Below, piece by piece: positions 1 to 8,725 of a stretch of 64,000 nt of DNA. Each line of letters opens with the position of its first letter. Within the stretch, counting starts at the first letter, position 1. Both the position numbers and the translations under genes were made by a program. The DNA lies in the NCBI RefSeq assembly GCF_004310325.1, contig NZ_SIRT01000011.1, forward strand, positions 62,001-126,000, written 5' to 3'. This DNA comes from Hyunsoonleella flava (GTDB taxonomy: Bacteria > Bacteroidota > Bacteroidia > Flavobacteriales > Flavobacteriaceae). The notes beneath the pieces are model-generated. The model was given only the letters and a program-made list of their open reading frames with translations, had not been told where the DNA came from and ran no database searches.

Positions 1-22
1 AACAGGATCTTTTTAAATTAAA

Positions 23-238
23 ATGAAAAAAATAATTCTCATTCTATTTTTTCTTCTCTTTTTCCTAAAGAGCAGCGCCCAATGTGCCATGTGTAGAGCG
101 GTTTTAGAAAGTGAGGAAGGACAAACCGCTGCCGAGGGTATCAATAATGGTATTATGTATTTAATGGCTATTCCCTACATCTTGGTTGCGGGAATTGGAT
201 ACCTGATTTACAGGAAGTTCTATAAGTTAAAAAAGTAA
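23..238 (+). CDS. Small exported membrane protein with CxxC, unknown function
   Basis: A 71-residue protein that I cannot assign to a characterised family. Residues 1-18 form a hydrophobic signal peptide, followed directly by Cys-Ala-Met-Cys (C20, C23). A short hydrophilic stretch leads to one membrane segment (about 45-63) and a basic Lys-rich end. The topology suggests an envelope protein with its CxxC on the periplasmic side, possibly redox active or metal binding; that is inference. It stands 106 bp upstream of the efflux operon and reads the same way, but the gap makes cotranscription uncertain. The ATG follows an A-rich tract typical of this group. Confidence 0.7.
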   Translation: MKKIILILFFLLFFLKSSAQCAMCRAVLESEEGQTAAEGINNGIMYLMAIPYILVAGIGYLIYRKFYKLKK

Positions 239-344
239 TAAAAGTTTTTTTTAGCATTTTATGTAACATTTTTTTGTAATTGTAGTCTTATTGCAAAGTA
301 CATCTGTTAAAATTGACTAATTTAACATTCTAATCAATCAAAAA

Positions 345-1046
345 ATGCTTAAAATCAATCAGTTACACAAATCCTATAAAATAGGAGATTCCAGCTTACA
401 TGTATTAAAGGGAATAGATTTGTCAGTAGAAGAAGGCGAAATGGTTGCTATCATGGGGTCTTCGGGTTCAGGGAAATCTACCTTGCTTAATATTATTGGC
501 ATGCTAGATGTGGCAGATTCAGGAGAGTACATTCTAGACGGCTTACCGATTGATAATCTTACAGAAAAGAAAGCCGCCGTTTATAGAAACAAATTCTTAG
601 GTTTTATATTCCAATCCTTCAACCTTATCAATTATAAAAACGCGCTGGAAAACGTGGCACTTCCTTTATACTATCAAGGTTTAAAGCGCAAAAAGCGTCA
701 AGAATTAGGCATGTTCCATCTAGATAAAGTTGGGTTAGCTGATTGGGCACATCATTTGCCTAAAGAATTATCTGGTGGTCAAAAACAACGGGTAGCCATT
801 GCTAGGGCTCTAGCTGCAAACCCAAAATTGTTGTTGGCAGATGAACCTACAGGAGCTTTGGACACCACGACGTCATACGAAATTATGGAGTTTATTCAAC
901 AATTAAATGACGAAGGTAAAACCATTTTGATGGTAACCCATGAGGAAGATATTGCCAATATGTGTAAGAGAATTGTGCGTTTGAGGGATGGCGTTATCAT
1001 GGAAGATAAAGCAATCACCCAAGTAAGAGCAAGTCAGTATGTTTGA
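345..1046 (+). CDS. ABC transporter ATPase, MacB/LolD type
   Basis: Nucleotide-binding subunit (233 residues) of a type VII (MacB/LolCDE/FtsE-like) ABC transporter. Visible motifs are Walker A GSSGSGKST (38-46), Q-loop Gln90, signature LSGGQ (142-146), Walker B KLLLADEP (161-168, catalytic Glu167) and H-loop His199. Family members energise periplasmic conformational change rather than move substrate across the inner membrane. The 3' end overlaps the first permease by 8 nt, so translation is probably coupled. With two permeases, a membrane-fusion protein and a TolC-like channel downstream, it most likely powers efflux to the outside. The substrate cannot be told from sequence. Confidence 0.93.
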   Translation: MLKINQLHKSYKIGDSSLHVLKGIDLSVEEGEMVAIMGSSGSGKSTLLNIIGMLDVADSGEYILDGLPIDNLTEKKAAVYRNKFLGFIFQSFNLINYKNALENVALPLYYQGLKRKKRQELGMFHLDKVGLADWAHHLPKELSGGQKQRVAIARALAANPKLLLADEPTGALDTTTSYEIMEFIQQLNDEGKTILMVTHEEDIANMCKRIVRLRDGVIMEDKAITQVRASQYV

Positions 1047-2268
1047 TTTAGACCTTTGGCGGGAAATATTTCAAAGTATTAACAAAAACAGAACGCGTAG
1101 TCTGCTTTCAGGCTTTACCATTGCGTTTGCTATTTTGCTATTTACCATTCTTTTTGGAATTGCCAATGGGCTTGAAAACACATTCATTGAGTTGTTTGGA
1201 ACAGACGCTCAAAACTCTATAGTTATTTTTCCTGGAAGAACAACCAAGGCGCATAAAGGGATGCAGTCTGGTAGACGAATTAGATTTAAGAACGAAGATT
1301 ACGATTACATATTAGAGGAGTTTGGAAATAATGTAGAATATATTACTTCTAAAGTAAACAGGAATGTTGAAGCATCCTTCAAAGGAGCAAAAGATTCTTA
1401 TCAGGTAAGAGCTGTTCACCCTGAACACATGTACATAGAAAATAATATAGTTGAAAAGGGAAGATATATTAATAACTCAGATTTAGAAAACAGAACAAAG
1501 GTTGCTGTTATTGGACAAGTAATTGATGAAGATTTATTTGCTAATGTGGAATCTATAGGGAAATATATCAATCTTAATGGGATACCGTATAAAGTAGTTG
1601 GGGTTTTTTCAGATGACGAAGGAGATAACGAAGAAAAAGTTATATATACTCCCATCACCACTGCTCAAAGGGTTTATGGCAATAATGAGTATATAGATTT
1701 TATTCATTTGACTTACAATCCAAAGTTAAGTTATGATCAAGCTATTGCTTTTGGAAACTCGTTAACAAGAAAACTAAAAGATAAGTTTGATGTTGCCAGA
1801 GATGATCAAAGGGCTATTCGAGTGAGGAATTTTGCTGAGGGAACTAAAGGAGTAAGCCAAATGATGTTTGTGCTAAATATTATTGTACTCTTTATTGGTT
1901 CAGGAACACTAATCGCTGGTATCATGGGTATCAGTAATATCATGGTTTTTATAGTAAAAGAGCGTACTAAAGAAATTGGGGTTAGAAAAGCTTTGGGAGC
2001 TTCTCCCCGATCTATTGTATCTATAATTTTATTAGAATCTATTTTAATTACATCCATTGCCGGATATGTAGGTTTATTAATTGGAGCAGGAGTATTGAAG
2101 TTAGTAGGACCAGGCTTGAAAGAGTATTTTATAACAAATCCTGGAGTAGACACTGGTGTAGTTATAGGGGCGACTATCATATTGATAATATCAGGTGCTT
2201 TAGCTGGTTATTTACCAGCAAATAAAGCGTCTAAAATAAAACCAATCGTAGCACTAAGAAACGAATAA
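1039..2268 (+). CDS. ABC transporter permease, MacB/FtsX type (first copy)
   Basis: Permease of 409 residues with the MacB layout: N-terminal membrane helix (about 22-44), a large periplasmic MacB-like core domain (about 50-270), then three C-terminal helices (about 278-300, 328-355, 370-395) forming the FtsX domain. The cytoplasmic loop after the second helix carries the family sequence VKERTKEIGVRKALGA, which contacts the ATPase. It overlaps the ATPase gene by 8 nt and ends 1 nt before the second permease. Two separate permeases imply a heterodimer served by one ATPase, unlike E. coli MacB, where ATPase and permease are fused. Confidence 0.9.
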   Translation: MFDLDLWREIFQSINKNRTRSLLSGFTIAFAILLFTILFGIANGLENTFIELFGTDAQNSIVIFPGRTTKAHKGMQSGRRIRFKNEDYDYILEEFGNNVEYITSKVNRNVEASFKGAKDSYQVRAVHPEHMYIENNIVEKGRYINNSDLENRTKVAVIGQVIDEDLFANVESIGKYINLNGIPYKVVGVFSDDEGDNEEKVIYTPITTAQRVYGNNEYIDFIHLTYNPKLSYDQAIAFGNSLTRKLKDKFDVARDDQRAIRVRNFAEGTKGVSQMMFVLNIIVLFIGSGTLIAGIMGISNIMVFIVKERTKEIGVRKALGASPRSIVSIILLESILITSIAGYVGLLIGAGVLKLVGPGLKEYFITNPGVDTGVVIGATIILIISGALAGYLPANKASKIKPIVALRNE

Positions 2269-2269
2269 A

Positions 2270-3514
2270 ATGATAAAGTTTTTATTTGATGGCGATACAT
2301 GGCAAGAGTTGTACGATAGTATTCGTAAGAATAAGTTACGTACTCTTGTTACCATTTTTGGTGTTGGTTTTGGAATATTTCTATTGATAGTTTTGCTAGG
2401 TTCTGCTCGAGGTATGGAAAATTCCTTTAATAGACTTTTTGGTGATTTTGCTACTAATACCGTTTTTGTTTGGGGGCAAAGAACTGCTAAACCTTTCAAA
2501 GGGTTCCAAGAAGGTAGGAGAGTTAGGCTTACTTTGGATGATGCTTACAGAGTAGAAGATAATATTCCTGGGGTAGAGTTTGTTGTTCCTAGAAATCAGA
2601 GAGGTTCACAAGTTAATAGGGGGTTTCTATCAGGGACTTTTCAAATAGCAGGAGATTACCCGCTTTTGGACAAGGTGGAAAAAAAGAAGCTTATTCATGG
2701 ACGTTTTATTAATGAGAACGACATGAAAAATAAAAGAAAAATAGCTGTGATTTCTGAGGATGTGTATAAGCAGTTATTCGAAAAAGATGAAAAAGCAATT
2801 GGAGAATATATAGAGATTAATGGTATTAACTTTAAAGTAGTAGGTGTCTTTAAAGTTTCTAATATCAATATGGGACCACCGATAAACATGCATATCCCCT
2901 TCACCACATTTCAACAAATTTTTAATCAGGCGGGTAGAATAGGTTGGATGGTTATTACCGCCAAACCTGAATTTAATATAGTTCAAGTAGAGAAGGATAG
3001 TAAATTATTGTTAAAAAACACGCATAAAATACATCCGGATGACAGAAGAGCATTTGGCAGTGCAAATGCTGGACAACAGTTTGCGAAAGTAACAGGGTTT
3101 TTAAAAGGTATGCAATTTTTAACATGGTTTGTAGGTATTGCAACTTTAATCGCGGGTGTTTTCGCTATTGGCAATATATTACTTATTACAGTTAAAGAAC
3201 GAACAAAAGAAATAGGTTTAAGACGTGCCATAGGTGCCACTCCATTGGAGATTAAAAGTCAAGTTATACTTGAGGCTATAGTATTGTGCCTAATTGCTAG
3301 TATTATCGGAATTATATTTGGCGGTATTACCTTGATGATTATAAATGCAACAGCAGGACAAGGTCCAGATGCAACTCTAGTTAACCCTTCTGTATCTATT
3401 GCTGTGGTACTTGCGGCTCTGCTTATATTAATAATATTAGGAGTTTTAATAGGCTTAATTCCAGCCTTTAAAGCAACAAGTGTTAAGCCTATTGAAGCAT
3501 TAAGAGAAGAATAA
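2270..3514 (+). CDS. ABC transporter permease, MacB/FtsX type (second copy)
   Basis: Second MacB/FtsX permease (414 residues), clearly paralogous to the upstream one: N-terminal helix (about 22-42), periplasmic core domain, and a C-terminal FtsX region with VKERTKEIGLRRAIGA. Its ATG lies 1 nt after the previous stop codon, so the pair is a tandem duplication in one transcription unit. It probably forms a heterodimer with the first permease. A 104-bp gap to the membrane-fusion gene follows and contains a short coupled reading frame (3527-3622). Confidence 0.9.
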   Translation: MIKFLFDGDTWQELYDSIRKNKLRTLVTIFGVGFGIFLLIVLLGSARGMENSFNRLFGDFATNTVFVWGQRTAKPFKGFQEGRRVRLTLDDAYRVEDNIPGVEFVVPRNQRGSQVNRGFLSGTFQIAGDYPLLDKVEKKKLIHGRFINENDMKNKRKIAVISEDVYKQLFEKDEKAIGEYIEINGINFKVVGVFKVSNINMGPPINMHIPFTTFQQIFNQAGRIGWMVITAKPEFNIVQVEKDSKLLLKNTHKIHPDDRRAFGSANAGQQFAKVTGFLKGMQFLTWFVGIATLIAGVFAIGNILLITVKERTKEIGLRRAIGATPLEIKSQVILEAIVLCLIASIIGIIFGGITLMIINATAGQGPDATLVNPSVSIAVVLAALLILIILGVLIGLIPAFKATSVKPIEALREE

Positions 3515-3526
3515 ACAATCAAAAAA

Positions 3527-3622
3527 ATGAACCTTCTACAAATAAATAATTGTTTTCAACTATGCAATGTCATTGTAGAAGCACCATTTGACAAATTATT
3601 AATAATAAGAATAATCAAATGA
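3527..3622 (+). CDS. Possible 31-codon leader peptide coupled to the membrane-fusion gene
   Basis: A short frame starts with ATG after AATCAAAAAA, the same A-rich context as real starts nearby. It runs 31 codons and ends at a TGA that overlaps the ATG of the next gene (ATGA at 3619-3622). An inverted repeat, CTTCTACAA (3533-3541) with TTGTAGAAG (3573-3581), lies inside it. The arrangement would fit a leader peptide or a translational coupling device. Nothing in the 31 residues resembles a known family, so chance is a serious alternative. Confidence 0.25.
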   Translation: MNLLQINNCFQLCNVIVEAPFDKLLIIRIIK

Positions 3623-4737
3623 ATAAAACAGTAAAAATTATTTTAGTTCTATTGGCGGTAATCGCTTTGGTTTTTGTGTTGAAATATTTTATGGATGCCA
3701 ACTCAAAAGATATTGAAGAGTTTGATGTGGCAGAACCATTCTACACTACTATAAGCTCGCAAGCAGTGGCTACAGGTAAACTAAATCCTGAAGAGGAAAT
3801 CGAATTAAAACCCCAAATAACAGGTATCGTCGATAAAATTGTCGTAGAAGAAGGAGATAAAGTAAAAAAAGGCGATTTAATTGCAAAAATTAGAGTTGTG
3901 CCTAATGAACAAAGTTTGGCCAATGCTAAAAGTAGAATTGCGACCGCTAAGTTATCATCCGATAATGCAGGTGTACAATTTGCTAGAGATAAAAAATTGT
4001 TTGAGAAAGGCGTGATTTCTATTCAAAACTTCGAAAATAGTGAATTGTCTTATAAACAAGCACTGGAAAATTTAAGACAGGCTCAAAACGACTATCAAAT
4101 TATTAAACGTGGTTCTATTTCAGGAGGAAGTGCTGCAAATACAAATATTATAGCTCAGATTTCTGGAACTATTTTAGAGATTCCTGTTAGAGAAGGGGAT
4201 CAAGTAATTCAAAGTAATAACTTTAATGCAGGTACCACAATTGCTACCATTGCAGATATGAGTAATATGCTTTTTGAAGGAAAAGTTGATGAAGCAGAAG
4301 TTGGAAAACTTGAAGAAGGAAAAGATATAAAAGTAGTACTTGGTGCGATAAACGATAAAGAGTTTCCAGCTAAATTAACATTTGTAGCACCCAAGGGCAT
4401 AGAAGAAAACGGAGCAGTTCAGTTCACTATTAAAGCCAATGTTAAACTAGACAGTATTGCAAATATTAGAGCAGGCTACAGTGCAAATGCCGAAATTGAT
4501 TTAGAAGGTAAAGACAGTGTTTTAGCTATAAAAGAAGCTTTGCTGCAATACAAAAGATCAAGCGATAAACCTTTTGTAGAGATTCAAAATGAAGATGGAA
4601 AATTTAAAAGGAAAGATGTAAAAATTGGAATTTCTGACGGGATTAACGTAGAGATTTTAGATGGTGTAGAAGAAGGCGATAAAATAAAAGTTTGGAACAA
4701 GGCTTCTGATGACAAGGAAGATGAAGAAAACGACTAA
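3619..4737 (+). CDS. Efflux RND/ABC periplasmic adaptor (HlyD/MacA family)
   Basis: Membrane-fusion protein of 372 residues. Residues 5-24 are an N-terminal membrane anchor. A lipoyl-like half-motif (GIVDKIVVEEGDKVKKGD, about 69-86) precedes a coiled-coil hairpin (about 100-165), then the second lipoyl half, a beta-barrel (about 205-300) and a membrane-proximal domain. The tail is strongly acidic. In this family the adaptor links the inner-membrane permease to a TolC channel. It ends 2 nt before the TolC-like gene and follows the two permeases, so the five genes make a complete MacAB-TolC-like export machine. Confidence 0.9.
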   Translation: MNKTVKIILVLLAVIALVFVLKYFMDANSKDIEEFDVAEPFYTTISSQAVATGKLNPEEEIELKPQITGIVDKIVVEEGDKVKKGDLIAKIRVVPNEQSLANAKSRIATAKLSSDNAGVQFARDKKLFEKGVISIQNFENSELSYKQALENLRQAQNDYQIIKRGSISGGSAANTNIIAQISGTILEIPVREGDQVIQSNNFNAGTTIATIADMSNMLFEGKVDEAEVGKLEEGKDIKVVLGAINDKEFPAKLTFVAPKGIEENGAVQFTIKANVKLDSIANIRAGYSANAEIDLEGKDSVLAIKEALLQYKRSSDKPFVEIQNEDGKFKRKDVKIGISDGINVEILDGVEEGDKIKVWNKASDDKEDEEND

Positions 4738-4739
4738 GC

Positions 4740-6194
4740 ATGAAGAAGTTAATTAAAAATACAATTTTACTAGGACTTTGTTTTGTTGGAATCTCTGCTT
4801 TTTCCCAACAAAAAAAATGGACATTGTTAGAGTGTGTTAATTATGCCTTAGAAAACAACATCTCTATTCAACAAAGTGAGTTAAATGTTCAGCAAAGTGA
4901 GATAAATAAAAAGGATGCCATCGGTAATTTTTACCCTACGTTTAATGCAAATGGTAATCATTCTTGGAATATAGGTTTAAACCAGAACATCACAACAGGT
5001 TTGCTGGAAAATCTTACTACGCAGTTTACCTCGCTAGGGCTATCCTCAAATGTTACCATCTATAATGGTCTGCAAAATGTAAACCAGTTACACCGCTCTA
5101 ATTTGGCAATTTTGGCAAGTCAGTATCAACTTGCCGATATGAAGGATGACATTTCTCTGTTTGTAGCCAACTCTTTTTTACAAATACTTTTTAATAAAGA
5201 GCAGCTTAAGATTCAAAAGGCACAATATGAAATCACTAGCCAAGATTTAAAACGCACACAAGAATTGGTGGATGAAGGTGTGCTTCCGCGGGGAGATGCA
5301 CTTGAATTAAAAGCGACATTGGCTTCTCAGGAACAGCAAATGGTGAATACTGAAAACGCACTGTTATTATCCAAAGTAAATTTAGCACAAACGTTACGTA
5401 TTGACGATTACCAGAATTTCGATACTACTGATGTTGAGTACAACGTGCCACTAACTAATATATTAGATGAATCTCCTGAAGCTATTGTTGAAAAGGCGAA
5501 AGAGAACAGATATGATCTTAAAATAGCTGATGCTAATGTGCAACTAGCAGAATATGATTTAAAGTTAGCCAAGGGTAACCTGCAACCATCCCTAACAGGG
5601 TTCTACAGATACAATACACGTGCCTCTTACAGTGATAGAGTTTTAGGTATAGAGAGAAATCCAGATGGTACAACTAGCGAAATTGGTTTTGTAGAGGGTA
5701 CGGGACAAGCAGTACTAGCGCCCAATTTTACAACAAATAGAATTATTGGAGGGCCAGATGCCTTATTTAATCAGTTTAGTTTAAATGACGGACATAATTT
5801 TGGTGTTAGCTTAAACATTCCAATTTTAAATGGTTTTTCAGCGAAGAATAATATACAACGCAATACGGTAAATTTAGAACGCTCTAAGAATCAATACGAA
5901 CAAGCGAAGTTAGATCTTGAAACAGAGGTTTACCAAGCAATGAATGATGCCAGAGGTTCTCTAAAAGCTTATGAAGCTGCTTTAAAAACAGAAGATGCTA
6001 GAAAAGAGGCGTTTAATTATGCTAAAGAACGCTATAATCTAGGGGTGTCCAATTCTTTTGATTTTAGTCAGTCACAAGCACGTTACGAGCAATCACAAAG
6101 CGAAGTGGTTAGAACAAAATACGATTATATTTTTAAGCTTAAGGTGCTTGAATTCTATTTTGGAATTCCAATCACTCAGCTAAGTCAGAACTAA
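4740..6194 (+). CDS. TolC-family outer membrane efflux channel
   Basis: Outer membrane protein of 484 residues with a signal peptide (1-22, ending SAFSQ). Two repeated OEP halves rich in long heptad helices follow (about 25-225 and 250-480), with the TolC-type helix sequences AVxxxxENR/YDLKIADANVQLAEYDLKLA in the second half. Trimers of such proteins form the outer membrane pore and periplasmic tunnel. Being the last gene of the efflux operon, it supplies the exit duct for the ABC/adaptor complex. A weak hairpin follows at about 6197. Confidence 0.92.
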   Translation: MKKLIKNTILLGLCFVGISAFSQQKKWTLLECVNYALENNISIQQSELNVQQSEINKKDAIGNFYPTFNANGNHSWNIGLNQNITTGLLENLTTQFTSLGLSSNVTIYNGLQNVNQLHRSNLAILASQYQLADMKDDISLFVANSFLQILFNKEQLKIQKAQYEITSQDLKRTQELVDEGVLPRGDALELKATLASQEQQMVNTENALLLSKVNLAQTLRIDDYQNFDTTDVEYNVPLTNILDESPEAIVEKAKENRYDLKIADANVQLAEYDLKLAKGNLQPSLTGFYRYNTRASYSDRVLGIERNPDGTTSEIGFVEGTGQAVLAPNFTTNRIIGGPDALFNQFSLNDGHNFGVSLNIPILNGFSAKNNIQRNTVNLERSKNQYEQAKLDLETEVYQAMNDARGSLKAYEAALKTEDARKEAFNYAKERYNLGVSNSFDFSQSQARYEQSQSEVVRTKYDYIFKLKVLEFYFGIPITQLSQN

Positions 6195-6196
6195 AG

Positions 6197-6240
6197 TTTT
6201 CGCATTTGCACTTCAAGGTTTTGCGAAGCAGTTTTGTTTT
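6197..6240 (+). terminator. Weak terminator-like hairpin after the efflux operon
   Basis: TTTTCGCA (6197-6204) can pair with TGCGAA (6222-6227) across a partly structured loop, followed by a T-rich run (GTTTTGTTTTT). The stem is short and the loop long, so this is only a candidate end for the five-gene efflux transcript. Confidence 0.3.
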
Positions 6241-6304
6241 TAACTTAAAAGTTTAAGACATTTACGGTAATATAATCTCTTTTTGGGGTTAGTTTAACTA
6301 TTGT

Positions 6305-6799
6305 ATGAAGAAAATCTTGCTGATTTTTGTGTGCTTGTCTTGTTTTGTTATAAACGCACAAAAAAAGAAAATTTGGGCAAAATCGTATCTAAATAAGAAA
6401 GCCCCAGAACTCATTGTAGAAAAATGGCTTACTGAAGCACCAAATACAAATGACAAGTTTGTACTTATAGATTTTTGGGCTACTTGGTGTGGCCCATGTA
6501 GAAAGGCAATTCCAAAATTAAACAAATATCAAAAGGAATTTGCAGATGAATTAGTGGTAATAGGGATTAGTGATGAAACCGAAACTAAAGTAAAATCAAT
6601 GCAAAATCCAGTTATGGATTATTTCAGTGCCATTGACTCCAAAGAACGCTTAGAGCGCAAGTATGAAGTAAAAGGCATTCCTCATTGTGTTCTTATAGAT
6701 CCAAATGGTATTGTACGATGGGAAGGCTGGCCAGATTTGGAAGGGTTTGAACTAACTTCAGAGGTTATTAAAGCTATTATTGATAAGTATAAAAACTAA
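6305..6799 (+). CDS. Exported thioredoxin-like protein (TlpA/ResA type)
   Basis: A 164-residue thioredoxin-fold protein. Residues 1-18 are a signal peptide (ending VINAQ), so it acts in the periplasm. The active site is Trp-Cys-Gly-Pro-Cys (61-65) and the cis-proline loop is GIPHCV (124-129), with an extra Cys at 128 next to that loop. Such proteins reduce or exchange disulfides in the envelope. The stop codon overlaps the start of tsaB (TAATG), so the two are translationally coupled although functionally unrelated. Confidence 0.9.
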   Translation: MKKILLIFVCLSCFVINAQKKKIWAKSYLNKKAPELIVEKWLTEAPNTNDKFVLIDFWATWCGPCRKAIPKLNKYQKEFADELVVIGISDETETKVKSMQNPVMDYFSAIDSKERLERKYEVKGIPHCVLIDPNGIVRWEGWPDLEGFELTSEVIKAIIDKYKN

Positions 6800-7473
6800 T
6801 GGCTATTATTCTCAATCTTGAAACAGCAACTACAAACTGCTCGGTTTCACTTTCAAAAGAAGGAAAAACAATTGCATTAAAGGAAGATGCTAGAAATGGC
6901 TTTTCCCATGCCGAAAAGCTGCATGTTTTTATTGATGAAGTTTTAAATGAAGCCAATATACCGCGTTCTGATATTGACGCTATTGCAGTAAGTAAAGGAC
7001 CAGGGTCTTACACTGGCCTTCGAATCGGGGTTTCTGCGGCCAAAGGATTGGCATTTGCTTTAGATAAACCACTGATTTCTGTTCCAACATTGGATATTTT
7101 GGCACATCAAGTTATATGCGATAAAGGAGAGGTTATTGTTGCAATGCTTGATGCCAGACGAATGGAAGTGTATTCGGCTATTTATAACTCAGAATATCAT
7201 CAAGTACGTGAAACACAGGCTCAAATTTTAGAAGAGGACTCATTTAGCCAATACTTAAACAAAGGGAAAGTTCATTTTATAGGCAACGGTGTTGAAAAAA
7301 CTAAAGCCTTAATACAGCATCCCAACGCTATTTTTATTGAAGATAAATTACCATCAGCCAATGAAATGGGAGTGCTGACTTATGATAAACACAAAATAAG
7401 CGACACCGAGGATGTCGCTTATTTCGAACCATATTATTTAAAAGATTTTATTGCGATTAAGCCAAAATCTTAA
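6799..7473 (+). CDS. tsaB: tRNA threonylcarbamoyladenosine biosynthesis protein TsaB
   Basis: TsaB (224 residues) is an ASKHA-fold partner that activates TsaD in making t6A37 on ANN-decoding tRNAs. It begins ILNLETATTNCSVSL, the degenerate phosphate-1 motif, and carries the diagnostic GPGSYTGLRIG (67-77) followed by AAKGLAFAL. The length fits the family (about 220-230). It starts inside the stop codon of the thioredoxin-like gene. Its last codons hold a 12-bp-arm inverted repeat at 7394-7424, and its 3' end overlaps the opposing mscS gene by 4 bp. Confidence 0.95.
   Translation: MAIILNLETATTNCSVSLSKEGKTIALKEDARNGFSHAEKLHVFIDEVLNEANIPRSDIDAIAVSKGPGSYTGLRIGVSAAKGLAFALDKPLISVPTLDILAHQVICDKGEVIVAMLDARRMEVYSAIYNSEYHQVRETQAQILEEDSFSQYLNKGKVHFIGNGVEKTKALIQHPNAIFIEDKLPSANEMGVLTYDKHKISDTEDVAYFEPYYLKDFIAIKPKS
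7394..7424 (-). terminator. Terminator for the leftward mscS transcript, embedded in tsaB
   Basis: AAATAAGCGACA (7394-7405) and TGTCGCTTATTT (7413-7424) are perfect 12-bp complementary arms with a 7-nt loop. Read leftward, the hairpin lies 46 nt after the mscS stop codon and is followed by a U-rich run (TTTTGTGTTT). It therefore looks like the intrinsic terminator of mscS, even though it is coding sequence of tsaB. Confidence 0.6.
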
Positions 7474-8285
7474 GCATCTTTGTGTATCTCCACGCTGTGT
7501 GGGTAAGGAATTTCGATACCAGCTGCGTCAAGAGCTAACTTACATTTTTCAATAGTACCGAAGTATACATCCCAATAATCTGCAACGGTTGCATAAGGTC
7601 TTACAGCAAAATTTACTGAGCTATCAGCAAGCTCTGATACATTCACAGAAGGTGCAGGATCTTTTAAAACTTGTGGGTTATCCGTCAATACCTTCATCAA
7701 AACATCTTTAGTTTGTTTTATGTCTGCATCATAACTTACACCAATTGTTAAATCTACCCTTAATTTCCCTTCGGTAGAATAATTCGTTATATTTCCATTA
7801 GACAAAGCACCATTAGGAATAATAATTTCTTTGTTGGTTGGGGAAACTATTTTAGTTGTAAAAATTTCAATTTCCTTTACCACCCCAAGTTCACCTTGCG
7901 CTTCAATTAAATCACCAATTTTTATTGGTTTAAAAATCATTATTAAAACACCACCAGCAAAATTTCCAAGAGATCCTTGTAAGGCCATACCAATAGCTAA
8001 ACCTGCGGCAGCTAGTATTGCAGCAAAAGATGTTGTTTCCACACCTAATTGCGATAGAATTGCTAGGAATAAAAGGATTTTCAATATCCATCCAATTAGA
8101 TTAAGTAAAAACTTTTGTAAACTCTCGTCGTAGTTCTTTTTGGTCATTACTTTACTGACGCCATTGTTTATTTTTTTGATTATCCATGAACCTATAATCC
8201 ATATTACGATGGCTCCAATAATTTTTAGGCCATATTCAACGATAAAGCCTTGTGCCATGTCTAGATATTTGTCTACGTTTTCCAT
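7470..8285 (-). CDS. Small-conductance mechanosensitive channel (MscS family)
   Basis: A minimal MscS channel (271 residues; E. coli MscS is 286). Three membrane helices lie at about 17-36, 64-87 and 91-122. The third is the pore helix, Gly/Ala-rich (AAAGLAIGMALQGSLGNFAGG) as in the family, and is followed by the beta domain with FKPIKIGDLIE. The C-terminal vestibule domain is complete. It releases solutes from the cytoplasm under hypo-osmotic shock. It reads leftward against tsaB with a 4-bp overlap of 3' ends, and its apparent terminator lies within tsaB. Confidence 0.93.
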   Translation of the reverse strand: MENVDKYLDMAQGFIVEYGLKIIGAIVIWIIGSWIIKKINNGVSKVMTKKNYDESLQKFLLNLIGWILKILLFLAILSQLGVETTSFAAILAAAGLAIGMALQGSLGNFAGGVLIMIFKPIKIGDLIEAQGELGVVKEIEIFTTKIVSPTNKEIIIPNGALSNGNITNYSTEGKLRVDLTIGVSYDADIKQTKDVLMKVLTDNPQVLKDPAPSVNVSELADSSVNFAVRPYATVADYWDVYFGTIEKCKLALDAAGIEIPYPHSVEIHKDA

Positions 8286-8316
8286 AAATTTTAGTTTTTT
8301 AAGTAAGTACTAAATT

Positions 8317-8337
8317 AAAAACTATTAGTTAGTTTTT
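8317..8337 (-). terminator. AT-rich hairpin between the DUF1304 gene and mscS
   Basis: AAAAACTA (8317-8324) pairs with TAGTTTTT (8330-8337) around a 5-nt loop, 35 bp downstream of the DUF1304 stop codon on the minus strand. It is AT-rich and therefore weak, but it is the only candidate end for the DUF255-DUF1304 transcript. Confidence 0.3.
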
Positions 8338-8371
8338 AAGTGATTAAATGATAAAAAATGATTAATTAATT

Positions 8372-8725
8372 TTAGATAAAGCAAAAAAGTAGCGCCAATA
8401 TTGCTGGAATTGATTGTACATAAAACAACTTTATTTGCTTTGTTGAGTAAGACCCATAAATTCCTGCTATTGTCACACAAATTAGAAAGAATATTATAAA
8501 TTCTTTATTATCAGTAATAAGCGAATACCCTAAACCAGCAGCCAAAAACCCATTGTATAAGCCTTGGTTTGCAGCCAAAACCTTTGTGTCTTCAGCAAAT
8601 TGTTTGGATTTTAAACCGAAAGCTTTGATGCCTTTGGGTGTTGTCCATAAAAACATTTCTAAAATTAAAAAGTAAAGATGTTCTAACGCAACGATTGTTG
8701 CTAATATGATGGCTATAGTACTCAT
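8372..8725 (-). CDS. DUF1304 family inner membrane protein
   Basis: A 117-residue protein with four hydrophobic helices (about 3-20, 47-68, 73-91, 98-116) and the DUF1304 signatures EMFLW near residue 23 and [13 protein letters not shown] near residue 54. The biochemical role of the family is unknown. Its ATG overlaps the stop codon of the DUF255 lipoprotein gene (ATGA), so the two are translationally coupled. No other functional clue is visible. Confidence 0.85.
   Translation of the reverse strand: MSTIAIILATIVALEHLYFLILEMFLWTTPKGIKAFGLKSKQFAEDTKVLAANQGLYNGFLAAGLGYSLITDNKEFIIFFLICVTIAGIYGSYSTKQIKLFYVQSIPAILALLFCFI

Noticed and set aside
1806-2180. 124-codon minus-strand frame inside the first permease gene
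   Set aside because: It is a shadow of the permease coding strand, with no start context and no family match.
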